From NCBI GenBank assembly GCA_946187325.1, contig CAMHQC010000001.1:62001-126000 (forward strand): a stretch of DNA of 64,000 nucleotides. The letters are read 5' to 3'. The notes below the pieces were generated by a model. That model was not told the origin of the DNA. It searched no databases and saw only the letters and a list, made by a program, of their open reading frames with translations. The stretch comes from an uncultured Clostridia bacterium (lineage in GTDB: Bacteria; Bacillota; Clostridia; Oscillospirales; Acutalibacteraceae). How positions within the stretch are numbered: the first letter of the stretch is position 1; the number at the start of each line of letters is the position of its first letter. Of the stretch, positions 47,296 through 55,410 are shown one piece after another. The translations under genes and the position numbers were made by a program.

Positions 47296-49899
47296 ATGAG
47301 AAATAAAAAACAAAAGTCAGAACCTCAGAAGTCTGATTCACAAAAAATAAATATTTCCGCGGAAACTGTCGATACTAACGAGAAAGAGTTCAGGCTCGAA
47401 CAGATTCTCGCCGAAACGAGATATATTTCCGAGCGCGACGCTATGCGTAAAGCCGCCGAAAAATACGGCGTTCGTCCCGAGATGGACGAGATTTTCAGCA
47501 CGGCTGATAAAAAAATTAGGCTCACCAATAATAACCCTCTCGATATTGATAAAGAGGAACCGCCCGCTGAGGAAAACTCGATTAAGGGCGAGAAAAACGT
47601 CGCTACTATGCAGGCTGAAATGCTTATGGATTCGGAAAATGAGGAAGAAAGCGTAATCAACCTCACTCCTGAAATTCCCGAGGACGCTGAAATCGCCGAG
47701 GACGTTATCGAGGATACGCCCGTATTCTCCGAAGTCGATCCCGAAATCGGAACCGTGTTCGGCTCGGGCGACGGCTCGCTTGATATTCTAAAGGACAAGC
47801 CCTCGACAAGCGCTGCCCGCGACGATAATTACGAGAAAAAGTTCGGCGTAAAAAAGCCTAAGCCCGACGCTAAGACTATCCGCTCGAAAGTTCCGGTGTA
47901 TAAAGAGGACGACGAAATCGAAAAGCTCCACGTTAAAGCGGGAAGATTTTCCGAGGTTGTTAAGGGCGAGTACGAACAGTATCTCCGCTCAAAAAATCCC
48001 TCTATTTCTCAGGTTATAAAGCAGGAGATGGCTAAGGTCGAGACTATCACCCGGGACGGCGATACACGTACCCGTAAGGAAAAGGTGCTTTCGGCTGTTG
48101 TAGGATTTTTCTCTAACGATAACTCCGACGATTCCGACCTGCCCGTAGACCAGGTTGTTACCGTTGACGACTATACCGGCGAAGAAGATAAACGCAGTAT
48201 CTTCTACGAGCTTAACCTTAATATAAGAAAGCTGTTCGTAAGAAGTACGTTTATGAGCATTATAACCTTTGTGCAGCTTATACTCACGATATTTGTCGGG
48301 ATATTCCCCGACACGCTGCTTAAAGCTATACCCAATTCGCCGATTATCTACGCTATTTTAAACCTTCTTATCGCGGGCTCGGTTATATTCGTAAACCGAG
48401 TAACTATTTACTCGGGACTGATTCCGCTTGTAAAGCTAAAGGGCAACTCCGATACCGCGCTCGCGATAGCCTCTATCGGTATGGGGCTTCAAAGCTTAAT
48501 CTCGATGTTCAGACTTGTCGGACAGACTAATTTCGAAATCCAGTTCTACTCGATAATCGTATCTATCGGCTTCCTCTGTAACTGTATCGGAAAGCTGATG
48601 ATGGTGCTTAGGGTTAAGGATAACTTTAAGTTTATTTCGGGAGAAACTCCGAGCAGAGCGGTTAAGATTTATACTAACGAGGAAATCGCTCGTAAAATGG
48701 TAAGCGGTACGGTTAACGACAGCCCGATTATAGCTTACCACCATAAAACAAAGTTCCTCTCGAACTTCCTTAAAATCTCCTACGCTCCCGATCCGAGCGA
48801 GGATTTAGCGGGTAAAATCGCTCCCGTTACGGCGATATGTTCGCTGGCGGTAGCTTTCCTGTACGGAATAACCCACGCGTCGTTTACAGGCGCTGTCGAT
48901 ACCTTAGCGGTTATGACCGCCGTAAGTATTCCAATCTGTACGCTTTTAGCGGTGAATTTGCCGATGCGTATGCTGTGTAAAAAGCTCAACTCCGCGGGCG
49001 CTATGATAGCGGGCTATCCGTCCGTTAAGCAGTTCTGCGACACTAATTCCGTAATGGTAGATTCTACCGACCTTTATCCCGAGGGAACGGTTAAGCTCGA
49101 CGGTATTAAAACCTTCGCTAACCACCGTACCGACGAGAGCGTTCACGCTGCGGCGGCTGTACTCAGGGAAGCGGGAAGTCCGATGGCTTCGGTATTTAAC
49201 CGCGGAATGTTGAACAAAGAGCAGAACGACGCTCTGCCCGAGGTCGAAACCGTGCTTTACGAGGACGGAATGGGCTTAGTCGGCAGGGTGAACGGCGAGC
49301 GTGTACTCGTCGGAAACCGCACCTTAATGCACAAGTACAATATCAACACGCCTTCCGAGGATTACGAGGAAAAGTACCTTATCGAAGGCAGAAGAATTAC
49401 ATATTTAGCCCAGCAGGGCGAGCTGATTTCGATGTTCGTAACCACTTATACTCCCGACCCCGAAATCGCCGCGTCACTTAGAAAAGGCGAACAGAGCGGG
49501 CTGAGTTACCTAATAAGAACTACAGACTGCAACATTACCGCCGAGCGTGTTTCCGAAGATTTCGGACTTTACTTCAGAAGTATAAAAATACTTCCGACAG
49601 GTCTCGGTAACGTCTGCAAGGAAGCTCAATCTCAGGTAGAGGATAAGTCGAGAGCTTACCTCGGTACGCGCGGAAAAATCTCCTCTATGGTGCGCGGAGT
49701 CGCAGGCTGTATAAATATCAAGGGCAATATCTCGCTCGCTATAGTTATCCAGCTTATCGCGCTGATTTTAGGGCTTTTACTCGTGGCGACATTATGCTTA
49801 TACGCGGGAAATACCGTTGTCGGAACTATTCAGATACTGGTGTACTCGCTGTTCTGGGCGGCGGCAGCGTTGATATCGCCGCTGATACAAAGAAGTTAA
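47296..49899 (+). CDS. P-type-ATPase-like membrane protein lacking catalytic motifs
   Basis: 867 residues. Residues 1-300 are an acidic, low-complexity cytoplasmic region. Then about four helices (316-440), two helices (505-560), a cytoplasmic domain (565-800) and two C-terminal helices (812-862). The order is that of a P-type ATPase: a SIPICTLLAVNLP segment where P1 ATPases have the CPC helix, then SVMVDSTDLYPEGTVKLDGI in place of DKTGTLT (the aspartate 589 remains, the rest is changed), then the nucleotide-domain-like DGMGLVGRVNGERVLVGNRTLM, then IRTTDCNITAERV in place of TGDN. The hinge GDGxND is missing. So it is probably an inactive relative with a sensing or structural role. It follows rlmB with no gap and precedes rpe. 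Confidence 0.7.
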   Translation: MRNKKQKSEPQKSDSQKINISAETVDTNEKEFRLEQILAETRYISERDAMRKAAEKYGVRPEMDEIFSTADKKIRLTNNNPLDIDKEEPPAEENSIKGEKNVATMQAEMLMDSENEEESVINLTPEIPEDAEIAEDVIEDTPVFSEVDPEIGTVFGSGDGSLDILKDKPSTSAARDDNYEKKFGVKKPKPDAKTIRSKVPVYKEDDEIEKLHVKAGRFSEVVKGEYEQYLRSKNPSISQVIKQEMAKVETITRDGDTRTRKEKVLSAVVGFFSNDNSDDSDLPVDQVVTVDDYTGEEDKRSIFYELNLNIRKLFVRSTFMSIITFVQLILTIFVGIFPDTLLKAIPNSPIIYAILNLLIAGSVIFVNRVTIYSGLIPLVKLKGNSDTALAIASIGMGLQSLISMFRLVGQTNFEIQFYSIIVSIGFLCNCIGKLMMVLRVKDNFKFISGETPSRAVKIYTNEEIARKMVSGTVNDSPIIAYHHKTKFLSNFLKISYAPDPSEDLAGKIAPVTAICSLAVAFLYGITHASFTGAVDTLAVMTAVSIPICTLLAVNLPMRMLCKKLNSAGAMIAGYPSVKQFCDTNSVMVDSTDLYPEGTVKLDGIKTFANHRTDESVHAAAAVLREAGSPMASVFNRGMLNKEQNDALPEVETVLYEDGMGLVGRVNGERVLVGNRTLMHKYNINTPSEDYEEKYLIEGRRITYLAQQGELISMFVTTYTPDPEIAASLRKGEQSGLSYLIRTTDCNITAERVSEDFGLYFRSIKILPTGLGNVCKEAQSQVEDKSRAYLGTRGKISSMVRGVAGCINIKGNISLAIVIQLIALILGLLLVATLCLYAGNTVVGTIQILVYSLFWAAAALISPLIQRS

Positions 49900-49911
49900 G
49901 GGGGAAACATT

Positions 49912-50562
49912 ATGTTAATTGCTCCGTCATTACTCTCGTGCGATTTTTCACGCTTCGGAGATGAAATAAAACGAATGGATGAAGCGGGCGCGGATTATAT
50001 GCACCTCGACGTTATGGACGGGCATTTTGTGCCGAATATAACCTTTGGCGCGCCTGTTATGAAATACGTCAGAAAATTCTCAGACAAGGTTTTCGACGTC
50101 CATCTTATGATAAGCGAACCGCTTAAATATATTGACGATTTCTGCGACGCGGGCGCCGATATAATTACGTTCCATATCGAAAGTGACAGCGACCCTGCGG
50201 AAACTATCGAAAAGATAAAGAGCCGAAACGTAAAAGCGGGGCTGGTTATTAAACCGAAAACTCCCGCCGAAAGCGTTTTTGAGTATCTCGACAAGGTCGA
50301 TATGGTGCTTGTTATGACGGTTGAGCCGGGCTTCGGAGGCCAGAGCTTTATGGCGGATATGCTGCCGAAGGTTGAGGCCTTAAAAGCCGAGATAAAAAGA
50401 AGAAACCTCGACGTGCTGATCGAGGCGGACGGCGGAATCGGAGCGGGCAATATCGCCGACTGCGCTAAAGCGGGCGTAGCCGTAGCCGTAGCGGGTACAG
50501 CGGTATTTAAAGCCGAAAACCCGAAAGAAGCTATTTCTCAGCTTAAACAACTCGCAATGTAA
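49912..50562 (+). CDS. rpe: Ribulose-phosphate 3-epimerase
   Basis: 216 residues, TIM barrel. Interconverts ribulose-5-phosphate and xylulose-5-phosphate. LIAPSLLSCDFSRFG, YMHLDVMDGHFVPNITFG (metal and catalytic Asp), DVHLMISEP, MTVEPGFGGQSFM and LIEADGGIG (second catalytic Asp) are complete. It lies 12 bp after the P-type-like gene. In many clostridia rpe follows genes of the rsgA/prkC region; this neighbourhood is different. Confidence 0.95.
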   Translation: MLIAPSLLSCDFSRFGDEIKRMDEAGADYMHLDVMDGHFVPNITFGAPVMKYVRKFSDKVFDVHLMISEPLKYIDDFCDAGADIITFHIESDSDPAETIEKIKSRNVKAGLVIKPKTPAESVFEYLDKVDMVLVMTVEPGFGGQSFMADMLPKVEALKAEIKRRNLDVLIEADGGIGAGNIADCAKAGVAVAVAGTAVFKAENPKEAISQLKQLAM

Positions 50563-50576
50563 CGAATATGCAAAAA

Positions 50577-50611
50577 CACGGAGCCGACCTAAGTCAGCTC
50601 CGTGAATTTTT
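50577..50611 (+). terminator. Intrinsic terminator
   Basis: CACGGAGCCGAC/GTCAGCTCCGTG stem (one mismatch) followed by AATTTTT. Confidence 0.88.
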
Positions 50612-50614
50612 AGC

Positions 50615-50658
50615 TTGTAACTTTAAATTTTAAATTTTAACTCTTAACTCTTAACTTC
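50615..50658. repeat. Degenerate heptamer tract at convergent junction
   Basis: TTTAAAT and TTAACTC units repeated between the rpe terminator and the stop codon of the TetR gene. Confidence 0.55.
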
Positions 50659-51260
50659 TAAGCTCTTACCGCTCTTTTTAGGAGCATTACTTTTTTGTAG
50701 AGAATTTCTCTCTCTTTATCCTTACTCTTGGGGTTTTTAGCGACAGCCGCCATCGCGCTCTTTATAGCGTCCTCCATCATAAAGATTACGTATTTAAAAT
50801 TCTCCTCGTTTTTGAGATTGAGGTTGTTGTGGCTTACATACGGCGCGAGCTTGCCGACGAAGTCGTATTCGTGGAAGCGGTACTGCATATACTCGGCGAT
50901 TAAATCGCTGTTTAAATTTGCCCTGTCGGTCATAGTTATCATATCGTTGTAAGCTTTATCCTCCGAGGTCATTACGTCGAAAATTTTAATCGGAATTTCA
51001 AAAACATCGCCGCCGTTTAAGATAAGCTCCGACTTAATAAAGCTTACCATCTTATCGACCATATCGCTCGTCATAAGCTCGACTAAATCAAGCTTATCGT
51101 CAAAATACTGGTAGAAGCTTCCGCGTGAGATACCGGCGTTTTTGATAACGCTGTTTATCGTAATCTTTTTCTTATGGCCTTTTCTGAATTCTTTTCTTGT
51201 AACGTCGATAATCTTCTCGCGCTTTTCGGGCGGAAGATTGTAGAATGTGCGTTTTATCAT
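50658..51260 (-). CDS. TetR/AcrR family regulator
   Basis: 200 residues. HTH at about 10-55: EKREKIIDVTRKEFRKGHKKKITINSVIKNAGISRGSFYQYFDDKLDL in pieces, the clear TetR pattern. The C-terminal ligand domain has no recognisable ligand. Very basic turn GHKKK before the HTH. Promoter at 51299-51326. Its target is not obvious: the gene stands alone with a 690-bp gap upstream. Confidence 0.88.
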   Translation of the reverse strand: MIKRTFYNLPPEKREKIIDVTRKEFRKGHKKKITINSVIKNAGISRGSFYQYFDDKLDLVELMTSDMVDKMVSFIKSELILNGGDVFEIPIKIFDVMTSEDKAYNDMITMTDRANLNSDLIAEYMQYRFHEYDFVGKLAPYVSHNNLNLKNEENFKYVIFMMEDAIKSAMAAVAKNPKSKDKEREILYKKVMLLKRAVRA

Positions 51261-51298
51261 ATTGAAGCCTCCTATTACCTTGATTTATCTTTTAGATT

Positions 51299-51326
51299 AT
51301 TATAGCCTTAAAAACGCCAAAGTCAA
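51299..51326 (-). promoter_or_regulatory. Promoter of the TetR gene
   Basis: Minus strand TTGACT (51321-51326), 16 bp, TATAAT (51299-51304). Confidence 0.75.
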
Positions 51327-51506
51327 TACTAAAACGGAAAAATTCAGATAGTTTTCACAATAATTATCGCCGAACGTTCTTGTAGACTTCATAATTCTGT
51401 CACATTCGGGGTTTATTATATAACCACAGTAAAGAGAACTTTACTGATTGCATTGATAACATCTTTTCTTTATATCATTTTTTTCATAAATTTTCCTTCC
51501 TATAAG

Positions 51507-51895
51507 CAAGGGCTCCCGTTTGGGAGCCTTTGCTTTTTCCATCGCTCGTGCGCAAAGCGCAACTGAGCGGGAAATATAAAATAATGTCCGCTTTATAGGA
51601 GTGGGGTAAACTATGAAATATAATAGTTAGACGATTTTTTAAAATACCTTAGGAAATTAGTGAAATGACCTATAAAGCACGACAAGGGCTCCCGTTTGGG
51701 AGCCTTTGCTTTTTCCATCGCTCGTGCGCAAAGCGCAACTGAGCGGGAAATATAAAATAATGTCCGCTTTATAGGAGTGGGGTAAACTATGAAATATAAT
51801 AGTTAGACGATTTTTTAAAATACCTTAGGAAATTAGTGAAATGAACTATAAAGCACGACAAGGGCTCCCGTTAAACAGGGAGCCCTTGCTTTTGT
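51507..51895. repeat. 176-bp tandem repeat with terminator-like hairpins
   Basis: Two full units (51507-51682, 51683-51858) and the start of a third (51859-51895). Units 1 and 2 are almost identical; one base differs near the unit ends (GACC/GAAC). Each unit begins with a hairpin GGGCTCCC/GGGAGCC and T-rich tail, then a CGCTC...GAGCG stem and a TATAAT (51619-51624, 51795-51800). The third copy has a changed loop. The 690-bp gap 51261-51950 has no protein gene; the units could be duplicated small RNA genes. A CAGTAAAG/CTTTACTG hairpin lies at 51427-51446. Confidence 0.8.
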
Positions 51896-51900
51896 CTATA

Positions 51901-51937
51901 AAAAATAACTGCCGAAAGACAGTAGACGGTTATTTTT
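51901..51937 (-). terminator. Terminator of ychF
   Basis: AAAAATAAC/GTTATTTTT inverted repeat with inner pairs; ends in TTATTTTTT on the minus strand. Confidence 0.65.
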
Positions 51938-51950
51938 AAAATCGTTAAAA

Positions 51951-53045
51951 TTATACATTAAACCTGAACAGTACGACGTCGCCGTCGTTCATAACGTAGT
52001 CTTTACCCTCGCTTCGGTAGAGGCCTTTTTCTTTAGCCGCGGCGATTGAACCGCATTCCATAAGGTCTTTGAAGCTTACTACCTCGGCTCTGATAAATCC
52101 TCGCTCAAAATCGGTGTGGATTTTACCCGCCGCCTGAGGAGCTTTGGTGCCTTTGGTAATAGTCCAGGCTCTTACCTCGGGCTTGCCCGCGGTTAAGTAG
52201 CTTATTAGTCCTAAAAGCGAGTAACATTCCTTAATAAGACGGTCGAGACCGCTTTCCTCTAAGCCTAAATCGGCGAGGAACATTTCCTTTTCTTCGTCGT
52301 CCATATCGACGATTTCAGCCTCAATCTCGGCACATATCGGGAGAACTCCGGCGTTTTCCTCTTTGGCGACTTCTCTGACCATATCGAGAAATTTATTGCC
52401 CTCGATACCGTTCGAGAAATCCTCGTCGCTCATATTCGCGGCGTAGATAATCGGCTTGGTGGTTAGAAGCGCTACTTCGGAGATAATCTTCTTTTCTTCG
52501 TCATCCATCTCTACCGAGCGGGCGGATTTACCGGCGTTTAAGGCTTCTAAAACTCTCTCGAATAAATCGAGGTGAGCCTGGTATTTTTTATCGCCCTTAA
52601 TGAGCTTCTTCGTCTTGTCGATTCTTCTCTCGAGCATTTCTACGTCGGAGAGTATAAGCTCTAAGTTGATGGTTTCTATATCGCGCTTTGGATCGATGCT
52701 TCCGTCTACGTGAACGATGTCGGTGTTCTCGAAGCATCTTACGACGTGGACAATAGCGTCGCATTCGCGGATATTAGCGAGGAATTTATTGCCTAAGCCC
52801 TCGCCCTTTGACGCGCCCTTTACAAGCCCCGCGATATCTACGAACTCAATCATAGCGGGGGTGTATTTATCGGGATCGTACATCTCGGCTAATTTGTCGA
52901 GACGTTTATCGGGAACGGCTACCACGCCTACGTTCGGCTCAATTGTGCAGAACGGATAGTTAGCCGACTGCGCTCCCGCGTTTGTTATAGCGTTAAAAAG
53001 TGTGCTCTTTCCGACATTCGGAAGTCCGACAATACCTAATTTCAT
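51951..53045 (-). CDS. ychF: Redox-regulated OBG-type ATPase YchF
   Basis: 364 residues. G-domain with Walker A GLPNVGKSTLFN (7-18), switch II DIAGLVKGASKGEGLGNKF, and the altered base motif NMSDE (instead of NKxD) that gives ATP preference. The C-terminal TGS domain starts near 280 (LISYLTAGKPEVRAWTI) and ends DGDVVLFRFNV. It binds ribosomes and is implicated in stress response. Monocistronic with promoter 53081-53109. Confidence 0.95.
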   Translation of the reverse strand: MKLGIVGLPNVGKSTLFNAITNAGAQSANYPFCTIEPNVGVVAVPDKRLDKLAEMYDPDKYTPAMIEFVDIAGLVKGASKGEGLGNKFLANIRECDAIVHVVRCFENTDIVHVDGSIDPKRDIETINLELILSDVEMLERRIDKTKKLIKGDKKYQAHLDLFERVLEALNAGKSARSVEMDDEEKKIISEVALLTTKPIIYAANMSDEDFSNGIEGNKFLDMVREVAKEENAGVLPICAEIEAEIVDMDDEEKEMFLADLGLEESGLDRLIKECYSLLGLISYLTAGKPEVRAWTITKGTKAPQAAGKIHTDFERGFIRAEVVSFKDLMECGSIAAAKEKGLYRSEGKDYVMNDGDVVLFRFNV

Positions 53046-53080
53046 TTTTTATCTTACTCCTCATATACTAAACTTTAGTA

Positions 53081-53109
53081 ATTATAACATAAAACCATTT
53101 TAATCACAA
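53081..53109 (-). promoter_or_regulatory. Promoter of ychF
   Basis: Minus strand TTGTGA (53104-53109), 17 bp, TATAAT (53081-53086). Confidence 0.65.
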
Positions 53110-53162
53110 TAAAAATAAGAAATTAAATAACATACAGTAAAATAGTTGTAAAGTTTTCTTTG

Positions 53163-53191
53163 TCGACAAGATTATTATTGTGTGATATAAT
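53163..53191 (+). promoter_or_regulatory. Promoter of the type I toxin RNA
   Basis: TCGACA (53163-53168), 17 bp, TATAAT (53186-53191) with an extended TGA before the -10. Transcription would start near 53198. Confidence 0.75.
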
Positions 53192-53230
53192 AAATCTGTT
53201 GCCGCCCCCAGACAGGCAAGGGAAGGGGGT

Positions 53231-53254
53231 GCTGTCATTGGAGCTTTTCATAAG
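53231..53254 (+). repeat. Direct repeat DR1 (toxin start region)
   Basis: About 20 of 25 positions match DR2 at 53404-53428, including the identical core CTTTTCATAAG. It covers the start codon and first codons of the toxin. Confidence 0.75.
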
Positions 53255-53324
53255 TTTGATTTTGTCTATTGTGGCAAGTGTAGCCGCCTACTATATTTGC
53301 AAATGGTTGGATAGACATCGCTAA
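53238..53324 (+). CDS. Fst/Ldr-like type I toxin, small membrane peptide
   Basis: 28 residues from TTG 53238, seven bases after AAGGGGGT; GTG 53229 overlaps that site and is less likely. The peptide is one hydrophobic helix (ELFISLILSIVASVAAYYIC) followed by the polar tail KWLDRHR, the layout of Fst/Ldr pore-type toxins. The ribosome site is paired in the leader (CCCCC 53205-53209 with GGGGG 53225-53229), and TTGCCG at the RNA 5' end (53199-53204) is complementary to CGGCAA just after the stop (53325-53330), a fold-back common in such mRNAs. The antitoxin RNA is encoded convergently at 53370-53436. Toxicity is inferred, not known. Confidence 0.72.
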   Translation: MELFISLILSIVASVAAYYICKWLDRHR

Positions 53325-53369
53325 CGGCAATCAGCCTAAGGGTTAAGCCGCCTTGCAAAAACGGAATAG

Positions 53370-53403
53370 AAATCCCCACGAGATTGCGCCTCGTGGGGAT
53401 TTT
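53370..53403. terminator. Shared bidirectional terminator of the toxin and antisense RNAs
   Basis: Thirteen-bp perfect stem AAATCCCCACGAG/CTCGTGGGGATTT with a 7-base loop. It ends the ~206-nt toxin mRNA and, from the other side, the antisense RNA. Confidence 0.88.
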
Positions 53404-53428
53404 GCTGCCTTTGAAAACTTTTCATAAG
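53404..53428 (+). repeat. Direct repeat DR2 (within the antisense RNA gene)
   Basis: Partner of DR1 at 53231-53254; makes the antisense RNA complementary to the toxin ribosome-binding region. Confidence 0.75.
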
Positions 53429-53442
53429 CTTTGCCTGACAAT

Positions 53443-53471
53443 ATTATATAACATATTTCAGACAATTGCAA
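53443..53471 (-). promoter_or_regulatory. Promoter of the antitoxin RNA
   Basis: Minus strand TTGCAA (53466-53471), 17 bp, TATAAT (53443-53448). It is stronger than the toxin promoter at -35, as expected for an excess of antitoxin. Confidence 0.75.
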
Positions 53472-53515
53472 GTATTTGTCATAATATTTATTTTATTCAT
53501 AAAATTATGCGTTTG

Positions 53516-54256
53516 CTACAAAAAAGATTTTCCGTATATTACGCTCAGAACTCCGACAATAATCGGCTGGTGGACGATATAGATAATAAGCGTATGTCTG
53601 CCGATAAACGCTAGCGGTTTAATGTGAGGTTTAGCGAGGACGTCGGGGATTTTATTCGTATATCTTCCGAGTATAGCTCCGATTAAAAACATAAACATCC
53701 ACGGCAAAAGCGGGTTGTAGTCCGCCGATCGAAACGAGCTTGTACAAAATCCGAGCGGAGCGGCCAGGTCGGTTTGATACAAAAACTCGGGGAGCTGATA
53801 TGTCCATATTCCGTCTGTTCCGATATATCCGCGGTGTACGTTAAATGTCAGCACAAACAGTACCGCGAATAAAACTATCCCGAAAACCGCGGGGATTTTA
53901 TCGACGTATTTTTTTATTAGCCCGAAGCCGATATTCATCACCGCGAGAAAGTGCAGTATTCCGAACCATATTATCTGGTCGGGCATAATTATCCACAGCA
54001 CAAGCGTTATTCCCGCCGAGATAGCGAGAAGTTTAAGTCCGCGTTTTACGTTATTTCGGCTCAGCTGAAATGATACTCCCGAGATAAGTATAAACAGCGC
54101 GGGGATAATCGGCTGCCATCCCAGCATAGATACATACGCGCCTCTTACCGCCTCAATATGAAAAACTACGTCCATCGAGTAAATTAGGTGGCAGATTACC
54201 ACGGCGATAATCAGCGCGCCCCGTAACTCGTCTATAAGATTAATTCGTTTTTTCAT
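53516..54256 (-). CDS. DUF1624/heparan-alpha-glucosaminide acetyltransferase-like membrane protein
   Basis: 246 residues with seven or eight helices. The start INLIDELRGALIIAVVICHLIYS holds the D-x-x-R-G motif of DUF1624 proteins; FILISGVSFQLSRNNVKRGLKLL, ILWFGILHFLA-like and NPLLPWMFMFLIGAILGRY are also typical, and FIGRHTLIIYIVHQPII ends the domain. Members are thought to move an acyl group across the membrane to a glycan; substrate unknown. Stop codon lies 45 bp from the antitoxin promoter; no terminator is obvious. Confidence 0.85.
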   Translation of the reverse strand: MKKRINLIDELRGALIIAVVICHLIYSMDVVFHIEAVRGAYVSMLGWQPIIPALFILISGVSFQLSRNNVKRGLKLLAISAGITLVLWIIMPDQIIWFGILHFLAVMNIGFGLIKKYVDKIPAVFGIVLFAVLFVLTFNVHRGYIGTDGIWTYQLPEFLYQTDLAAPLGFCTSSFRSADYNPLLPWMFMFLIGAILGRYTNKIPDVLAKPHIKPLAFIGRHTLIIYIVHQPIIVGVLSVIYGKSFL

Positions 54257-54340
54257 ACGATACTCCTTGCGGTTTTACCGAAAAATTGATACAATATATT
54301 CTATCATAAATTAACTTTGCTAACAAGAGAGGTTTTATAT

Positions 54341-54733
54341 ATGCTTAATATAGGCGACAGCTTAGAGATAAAAGAGAGTGTTACTCCCGAAATGCTCGCG
54401 GTTTATATGGGCAGCGGAGATTTAGAGGTTCTCGCTACTCCCGCGGTAGCCGCGCTTATGGAAAACGCCGCTTCTACTCTCGCTAAAAGGGGTGTCGATG
54501 ACGATTTTACCACCGTTGGAACTATGATTAATATCGAACACGTAAGCCCGACTCCTGTAGCGGCTGAGATAAGAGCTAAGGCTGTTCTTAAAGAGAGTGA
54601 CGGAAGATTTTTTAAATTCGATATCGAGGCCTACGACGAAAAGGGGCTTATCGCTAAGGGCAGTCATACGCGCGTGAGCGTTAACTCCGGGAAATTTCAG
54701 AAAAAGGCGAATGAAAAGTTCAGTGAAGTATAA
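54341..54733 (+). CDS. Hotdog-fold thioesterase (FlK-like)
   Basis: 130 residues from ATG 54341, after GAGAGG; a TTG at 54317 is less likely. It shows the hotdog pattern of the fluoroacetyl-CoA thioesterase-like group: VYMGSGDLEVLATPAVAALMENAA (helix with catalytic-type Glu) and TVGTMINIEHVSPTPVAAEIRAKAVL, then GRFFKFDIEAYDEKGLIAKGSHTRV. It probably hydrolyses a short acyl-CoA. The last 23 bases overlap the HAD gene. Confidence 0.88.
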   Translation: MLNIGDSLEIKESVTPEMLAVYMGSGDLEVLATPAVAALMENAASTLAKRGVDDDFTTVGTMINIEHVSPTPVAAEIRAKAVLKESDGRFFKFDIEAYDEKGLIAKGSHTRVSVNSGKFQKKANEKFSEV

Positions 54734-55373
54734 ATATATTCTGTTCGATTTAGACGGAACGCTCTCGGCGAGCGCTTCGGGTATCAGGTACAGCTTAGAG
54801 AAAACCTGTGAGGAATTAAATGTAACGGGAGTGGATTTTTCCGATTATACGAAGTACATCGGCCCGCCGTTAGTCAGCACATTTAAGAATATATGTAAAT
54901 TCCCCGATGAGCTTTACGATAAGGCGTACGATATTTATATGCGTCATTACGCCGAAAAGGGTATTTTAATGAATAAGGCTTACGACGGAATTGAGAATGT
55001 GCTTACAAATCTCAAGACCGAGGGTTATAAGCTCGCGGTATGTTCGTCTAAGCTCGAGGAAAACTCCGAAAAAGTAGTTGATATAATCGGTCTTACTAAA
55101 TATTTCGACGCGATTTGCGGTTCTAACCGCGACAGTACCCGTAAGGATAAAAAGGACCTGATTCCGTACACTGTCGAAAGGCTCGGCGGAAATACAGCCG
55201 AAGCCGTTATGATAGGGGATACTTACTTCGACGCTTTGGGAGCGGAGCTTTGCGCGGTTGATTTTATCGCGTGCGGGTTCGGTTACGGAAAGGTCGAGGA
55301 TATGCTTAAACATCCGTATATAGCGGTTGCCGAGAAACCCGCGGATATATTCGATATTATAACCAAGTCTTAA
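54711..55373 (+). CDS. HAD-family phosphatase (phosphoglycolate phosphatase-like)
   Basis: 220 residues, HAD subfamily IA. Motif I FDLDGTLSAS (nucleophile Asp13), motif II AVCSSKLEEN, motif III region KKDLIPYTVERLG, and motif IV MIGDTYFDALGAE. Cap domain is the small alpha bundle between about 16 and 85. Substrate unknown; this size class includes phosphoglycolate phosphatase and beta-phosphoglucomutase. Translationally coupled to the thioesterase by overlap. Confidence 0.88.
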   Translation: MKSSVKYKYILFDLDGTLSASASGIRYSLEKTCEELNVTGVDFSDYTKYIGPPLVSTFKNICKFPDELYDKAYDIYMRHYAEKGILMNKAYDGIENVLTNLKTEGYKLAVCSSKLEENSEKVVDIIGLTKYFDAICGSNRDSTRKDKKDLIPYTVERLGGNTAEAVMIGDTYFDALGAELCAVDFIACGFGYGKVEDMLKHPYIAVAEKPADIFDIITKS

Positions 55374-55410
55374 AAATCAATCTCCCGCATATAATCAAGC
55401 GGGTGATTGT

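Larger units (their letters stand above)
53370..53436 (-). ncRNA. Antisense antitoxin RNA (RNA II-like), about 67 nt
   Basis: A promoter at 53443-53471 on the minus strand would start an RNA near 53436 that ends at the shared terminator. It carries CTTATGAAAAG, the exact complement of the toxin start region core, plus the complementary terminator stem. Size and order match RNA II of the pAD1 par locus, which blocks Fst translation by pairing at direct repeats and terminator loop. Confidence 0.68.

Noticed and set aside
51605-51630. Five-codon frame after AGGAG in each tandem repeat unit
   Set aside because: Too short to support as a peptide gene; no conserved features beyond the repeat identity.
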